DNA of 16,173 nucleotides from assembly GCA_036625675.1 (NCBI GenBank), contig JAZKTH010000042.1:1-16173 (forward strand), written 5' to 3'. This document shows, one piece after another, positions 13,746 through 16,173 of the stretch. A program made the position numbers and the translations under genes. The number at the start of each line of letters is the position of its first letter. Within the stretch, counting starts at the first letter, position 1. Origin of the DNA: Halalkaliarchaeum sp036625675. GTDB taxonomy: Archaea > Halobacteriota > Halobacteria > Halobacteriales > Haloferacaceae. The notes under the pieces are model-generated. The model did no database searches. It was not told where the DNA came from and worked only from the letters and a program-made list of their open reading frames with translations.

Positions 13746-16173
13746 GCCGCGGCCGGTGGGACTACGAGCCGGTGCTTTCGGCGGTCAACTACTGGATCAC
13801 CGAACGACCCCGCGCCGTCGTGCTCGCGTTCCTCTTGCTCACGGGCGTGTTCGCCGTGGGGCTCGCGAACATCGAGTTCGACGCCGGCACCGGGGCGTTC
13901 ACCGACGACGTGCCGGAACAGGAGGCGCTCGACCGGATAGATCGGGAGTTCGAGGGCAGCTTCGACGACGGCGACGCGACCACGCAGCTCGTCCAGCGGG
14001 GCGAGAACGTCCTCTCGAAGGGGGGCGTGCTCCGGATGCTGGAGCTGCAACAGCGGATCCAGCGCGAACCCGGCCTGAGGGTGACCGACACGTCGAGCCC
14101 GGCGCAGGGGATCGCCGACGAGCTGGCCGACGACGCCGAAACGCTCGAGGAGCGCAAGCGGGCAGTCGAGGAGGCCACGCCCGCGGAAGTGCGGGGGGCC
14201 GCACGGACGTACCTCCGGGAGAACCCCGAGGCGACCCGGTCGCTGAGCGACGACTACAACGAGCGAGAGGTGTCCGCCTCCGCGAGCATCGGCGTGGTCG
14301 ACCACGCGATCCCGGCGGACGACGACGGCGCCGAACTCCGGATCCAGCGGGAGATCGAGTCGATGGCGGGATCGGTCGGAGGCGACGTCGTCGTCTTCGG
14401 GAGCGGCATCTTCGACGCGGAGTTCGAGCGCGCGCTCGTCGACTCGCTCTCGATCATGATCCCGGCGGTGTCGGTGCTGATCCTGCTTTTCCTCACCGTG
14501 GCCTACCGCGACCCGGTGGACCTCCTGCTGGGGCTCGTCTCGCTTTTCATGGCGGTGGTGTGGACGTTCGGGTTCACCGGGCTGGCGGGAATCGAGTTCA
14601 ACCAGATGATGGTGGCGGTGCCGCCGCTGTTGCTCGCGGCCGGGATCGACTTCGGCATCCACGCGGTCAACCGCTACCGCGAGGAGCGGGTCGAGGGGAG
14701 GGGGATCCACGAGGGGATGCGGGCCGCCTCGAACCAGCTGCTGGTGGCCTTCTTCATCGTGACGGGGACCACCGGGATCGGGTTCGGCGCGAACGTGACC
14801 AGCGACCTCGGGCCGATTCAGGAGTTCGGCGTCGTCGCGAGCATCGGGATCGTGTTCACGTTCCTCGTCTTCGGGGTGTTCATGCCCGCCGCGAAGGTGC
14901 TCCTCGACGACGTCCGGGAGGAAACCGGCTTCCCGGAGTTCGGCAATCAGCCGCTCGGGGCCGAGGACTCGAGGCTGGGGCGGATCCTCCCGCTCGGGGC
15001 CGTCGCGGGGCGGAAGGCGCCGGTCGCGATGCTGGTCGTGTTGCTCGTGGCGACCGCGGGGATGGGCGTGCTCGCGACCGACGTCGAGACGAAGTTCGAC
15101 GACGAGGACTTCCTCCCGTACGAGGAGATGCCCGCCTACATCGACGCGATACCGGAGCCGCTGGGGCCGGGAGATTACACCGTAACCGGGACGGTCAATT
15201 TCCTGAGCGACAACTTCGAGACCGGCGAGGACGACGAGGTGACAGTGTACGCGGAGGGACCCCTGCGCGAGCCGTACGCCCTGGAGTCGATCCACCGGGC
15301 GGGACGGGACCCCCCGCCGTCGTTCGTCGCCGACGGGGAGCGGGCGTCCGCCCGCAGCATCGTCACCGTCATCCAGCGTCGCGCCCGGGAGGACGAGGAG
15401 TTCGGGGCGCTGGTCGAGGAGAACGACCTGAACGACAACGACGTCCCCGACCGGAACCTCGGCGAGATCTACGACGCACTGCTCTCCTCGCCAGCCCGCG
15501 AGGAGGCGCTGAACTACATCACCGAGGACCGGAGCGCGACGCGGGTCGTCTACGCCGTCGAGGCGGACGCCGGACAGGAGGCGGTCACCCGCGACGCCCG
15601 CTCCGTGGCCGTCGACTACCGGCTGAACGCGATCGCGACCGGGAACGTGGTCGTGTTCCAGGCGCTGACGGAACTCCTCTTCGAGTCGGCGGTCGTGAGC
15701 CTCGCCGTCGCGTTGGGCGTCACCGGCGTGTTCCTCGTGGTGGTGTACGCCGTCCTCGAGGGGCGCCCCTCGCTGGGGATCGCGAACCTGGCCCCGATCG
15801 TCGTCACCGTCGCGTTCCTCGCCGGGACGATGCCGATACTCGACATCCCGTTCAACGCGCTCACGGCGACGGTGCTGTCGATCACGATCGGCATCGGCGT
15901 CGACTACTCGGTCCACGTCACCCACCGATTCATCGACGAGTACAACCGCGACCCGGACACCTACGCCGCGCTGGTGACGACGCTTCGGGGGGCCGGCGGC
16001 GGGATCACGGGCAGCGTCGTCACCACCGCTGGCGGCGTGGGCTCGTTGCTGCTTGCCGTGAGCCCGATGCTGGGACAGTTCGGTCTGCTCATGGCCGTCA
16101 GCGTCATCTACTCGTATCTGGCGGCGCTGATCGTCCTGCCGCCGACGCTTTTCGTGTGGGAGCGCCACTTCGC
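13742..16173 (+). CDS. RND/MMPL-family permease (partial at its C-terminus)
   Basis: The frame is open for 810 codons to the right edge and ends in VLPPTLFVWERHF, so only a short cytoplasmic tail should be missing. The two-fold RND layout is clear. TM1 (about 24-44) is followed by a large exterior loop (45-235) and TM2-TM6 (about 236-390). TM7 (about 424-446) is followed by a second exterior loop (447-640) and TM8-TM12 (about 645-805). Each half has the acidic residue of the proton-relay helix: GIDFGIH (Asp303) and GVDYSVH (Asp721). MMPL-type permeases use the ion gradient to move lipids or other hydrophobic compounds; archaeal substrates are mostly unknown. The ATG overlaps the upstream stop (ATGA, 13742-13745), so the surface protein and permease are probably made together and work together. 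Confidence 0.92.
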   Translation, partial: MSRGRWDYEPVLSAVNYWITERPRAVVLAFLLLTGVFAVGLANIEFDAGTGAFTDDVPEQEALDRIDREFEGSFDDGDATTQLVQRGENVLSKGGVLRMLELQQRIQREPGLRVTDTSSPAQGIADELADDAETLEERKRAVEEATPAEVRGAARTYLRENPEATRSLSDDYNEREVSASASIGVVDHAIPADDDGAELRIQREIESMAGSVGGDVVVFGSGIFDAEFERALVDSLSIMIPAVSVLILLFLTVAYRDPVDLLLGLVSLFMAVVWTFGFTGLAGIEFNQMMVAVPPLLLAAGIDFGIHAVNRYREERVEGRGIHEGMRAASNQLLVAFFIVTGTTGIGFGANVTSDLGPIQEFGVVASIGIVFTFLVFGVFMPAAKVLLDDVREETGFPEFGNQPLGAEDSRLGRILPLGAVAGRKAPVAMLVVLLVATAGMGVLATDVETKFDDEDFLPYEEMPAYIDAIPEPLGPGDYTVTGTVNFLSDNFETGEDDEVTVYAEGPLREPYALESIHRAGRDPPPSFVADGERASARSIVTVIQRRAREDEEFGALVEENDLNDNDVPDRNLGEIYDALLSSPAREEALNYITEDRSATRVVYAVEADAGQEAVTRDARSVAVDYRLNAIATGNVVVFQALTELLFESAVVSLAVALGVTGVFLVVVYAVLEGRPSLGIANLAPIVVTVAFLAGTMPILDIPFNALTATVLSITIGIGVDYSVHVTHRFIDEYNRDPDTYAALVTTLRGAGGGITGSVVTTAGGVGSLLLAVSPMLGQFGLLMAVSVIYSYLAALIVLPPTLFVWERHF

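Noticed and set aside
13385..16168. A 927-codon open frame on the minus strand
   Set aside because: It is antisense to the RND permease and the end of the surface protein. Its composition (Arg, His, Val, Asp-rich, no motif) is that of a shadow frame.

Overview
The window is chromosomal DNA from a halophilic archaeon (class Halobacteria). The sequence is very GC-rich, its proteins are loaded with Asp and Glu, third codon positions are G/C, and several genes have an A/T-rich TATA-like box about 25-35 nt before the ATG with little or no leader. The gene families (bacterioopsin-activator-style PAS/GAF kinase, TrmB-like regulator, aIF1, ArsA/Get3, surface-protein plus RND pairs) also fit. The genus cannot be fixed from this sequence alone. 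No gap between genes exceeds about 250 bp. I found no tRNA, rRNA, CRISPR array, insertion sequence or origin.

Layout. 1-228 (-): start of a membrane metal-dependent hydrolase-like protein (DUF457/YdjM type), cut by the left edge. 340-648 (+): small HNH-type zinc protein. 644-705: perfect 31-bp tandem duplication carrying the promoter of the next gene. 729-2681 (+): soluble multidomain histidine kinase with a degenerate receiver domain. 2833-7168 (+): MoxR AAA+ ATPase, DUF58 protein and membrane transglutaminase-like protein, apparently one operon, with close spacing and then a 4-nt overlap. 7332-7628 (+): translation factor aIF1/SUI1. 7781-9016 (+): ArsA/Get3-type ATPase with a glycine-rich insertion. 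9033-9857 (-): short-chain dehydrogenase, convergent with the ATPase. 9989-10840 (-): TrmB-like transcription regulator. 11091-13745 (+): exported protein with repeated beta-sandwich domains and a C-terminal membrane anchor. 13742-16173 (+): RND/MMPL permease overlapping it by 4 nt and cut by the right edge just before its C-terminal end.

How the genes work together. The MoxR-DUF58-transglutaminase trio is a recurring bacterial and archaeal set, thought to be a chaperone-like ATPase acting on membrane or envelope partners. The surface protein and the RND permease are translationally coupled and are probably partners at the cell envelope. The TrmB-like regulator is transcribed divergently from them and is the obvious candidate controller. 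The 250-bp gap between them holds two palindromes around the predicted start of the surface-protein transcript.

The most unusual non-coding features are an 82-bp nested near-palindrome between the TrmB-like gene and the dehydrogenase, the duplicated kinase promoter, and short tandem repeats clustered around 7.2-7.9 kb. The module with the best chance of being an under-described system is regulator / repeat-domain surface protein / RND permease at 9989-16173. The sequence shows its architecture but not its substrate.
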